From: an uncultured Mediterraneibacter sp.
GTDB lineage: Bacteria; Bacillota; Clostridia; Lachnospirales; Lachnospiraceae
Direction of reading: 5' to 3'
Assembly (NCBI RefSeq): GCF_934330165.1
Contig: NZ_CAKRGI010000005.1
Coordinates: forward strand, 1 to 64,000
Length of the DNA: 64,000 bases
Both the position numbers and the translations under genes were made by a program. The stretch's first letter is position 1; every line of letters begins with the position of its first letter. Under the pieces are notes generated by a model. That model ran no database searches and was not told the DNA's origin. It worked only from the letters and a program-made list of their open reading frames with translations. Positions 63,238-64,000 of the stretch are shown here, piece after piece.

Positions 63238-64000
63238 ATGAGCAAGGAGCTTGCAAAGACTTACGATCCGAAGCAGATCGAAGAGAAGATGTATGAGAAA
63301 TGGTGTGAGAATAAGTATTTTCACGCAGAAGTAGATAGAAGTAAGAAGCCATTTACGACGGTGATGCCGCCTCCGAATATCACAGGAAAGCTGCACATGG
63401 GTCATGCACTGGATAATACACTGCAGGATATCCTGATCCGCTATAAGAGAATGGAAGGATACAATGCACTGTGGATTCCGGGAACAGACCATGCGGCTAT
63501 TTCTACCGAGGTAAAGGTTACGAACCAGTTAAAAGAAGAGGGAATTGACAAAAAGGAACTTGGCCGTGAGGGATTCCTTGAGAGAACCTGGCAGTGGAAA
63601 GAAGAGTATGCAGGGACGATCGAGAACCAGTTAAAGAAGCTTGGTATTTCCTGTGACTGGGACAGAGAGCGTTTCACTATGGATGAGGGATGTTCAAAAG
63701 CAGTAGAAGAAGTATTTATCAGCCTTTATGAAAAAGGTTATATTTATAAAGGGTCAAGAATCATCAACTGGTGTCCGAAATGTAAGACTTCGCTGTCTGA
63801 TGCCGAGGTGGAGCATGAGGATCAGGACGGACATTTCTGGCATATCAAATATCCGATCGCCGGAACGGACCGTTTCCTTGAAATTGCAACGACCCGTCCG
63901 GAGACATTGCTGGGAGATACAGCGATCGCCGTTCACCCGGATGATGAGCGATATAAAGATATCGTAGGAAAGATGGCAATCCTTCCACTTGTAAACCGTG
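63238..64000 (+). CDS. valS: Valine-tRNA ligase (N-terminal part, cut by window end)
   Basis: Charges tRNA-Val. The frame runs open to the window end, 254 codons of an expected 880 or so. It begins [21 protein letters not shown] and has the HIGH-type motif in [21 protein letters not shown], the WIPGTDHA motif, and the start of the editing domain ([17 protein letters not shown]). ATG 63238 follows AAAGGAGAG directly downstream of a T-box leader that specifies Val. Confidence 0.97.
   Translation, partial: MSKELAKTYDPKQIEEKMYEKWCENKYFHAEVDRSKKPFTTVMPPPNITGKLHMGHALDNTLQDILIRYKRMEGYNALWIPGTDHAAISTEVKVTNQLKEEGIDKKELGREGFLERTWQWKEEYAGTIENQLKKLGISCDWDRERFTMDEGCSKAVEEVFISLYEKGYIYKGSRIINWCPKCKTSLSDAEVEHEDQDGHFWHIKYPIAGTDRFLEIATTRPETLLGDTAIAVHPDDERYKDIVGKMAILPLVNR

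Overview
This 64 kb window is chromosomal DNA of a low-to-mid GC, anaerobic, Gram-positive member of the Clostridia, most likely a gut Lachnospiraceae (Dorea / Blautia / Mediterraneibacter type). The evidence is FMN-dependent FabK with a MarR-type FabT regulator in one fatty-acid cluster, HydF for [FeFe]-hydrogenase maturation, a bifunctional AdhE behind a Rex-type operator, an FprA-type flavodiiron protein, a valS T-box leader, strong AGGAGG ribosome sites, and the Lachnospiraceae-style insertion in ribosomal protein L17. No phage, transposase, CRISPR array or obvious genomic island is visible.

Layout. 1-240: tRNA-Asp, tRNA-Leu and a terminator. 0.3-3.9 kb: an alkyl-DNA repair protein, a MATE efflux pump behind an unusual tandem attenuator leader, a cytidylate-kinase-like protein and a small lipoprotein. 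3.9-13.7 kb: the complete type II fatty-acid operon fabH-acpP-fabK-fabD-fabG-fabF-accB-fabZ-accC-accDA(fused)-fabT, with a perfect FabT-type palindrome on the fabH promoter, so the last gene probably represses the first promoter. 13.8-22.3 kb: a Lys/Ala-rich protein, sirtuin, rRNA-methyltransferase-like protein, alanine/glycine symporter, DUF3343 protein, flavodiiron protein, dihydroorotase and HydF. 22.3-23.0 kb: a predicted minus-strand non-coding RNA and the structured leader of the ribosomal operon. 23.0-39.4 kb: the S10-spc-alpha super-operon from rpsJ to rplQ with secY, adk, a KOW protein, infA and rpoA, but no map, and with two abnormally long, hairpin-rich spacers (rpsH-rplF and rpmJ-rpsM).

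39.6-49.2 kb: adhE, a phosphotransferase, a secreted SleB-type hydrolase, a HAD phosphatase overlapping uppP, and an amino-acid ABC transporter whose binding protein appears circularly permuted. 49.3-54.6 kb: an SfsA-MutY fusion and a TetR / lipid kinase / GDPD / PAP2 lipid-metabolism group. 54.6-64 kb: trpS, tRNA-Arg, small conserved proteins, a PTS EIIC-type membrane protein, a RelQ-type (p)ppGpp synthetase, a TPR lipoprotein, HflX, a FabG-like reductase, a secreted glucosaminidase, and the T-box-controlled start of valS, which runs off the window.

The points most worth follow-up are the tandem attenuator with a covarying internal motif before the MATE gene, the circularly permuted binding protein, the unassigned minus-strand RNA next to the S10 operon, the 0.5 kb structured spacer before rpsM, and the SfsA-MutY and AccD-AccA fusions. 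All assignments come from reading the sequence; no database search or folding program was run.
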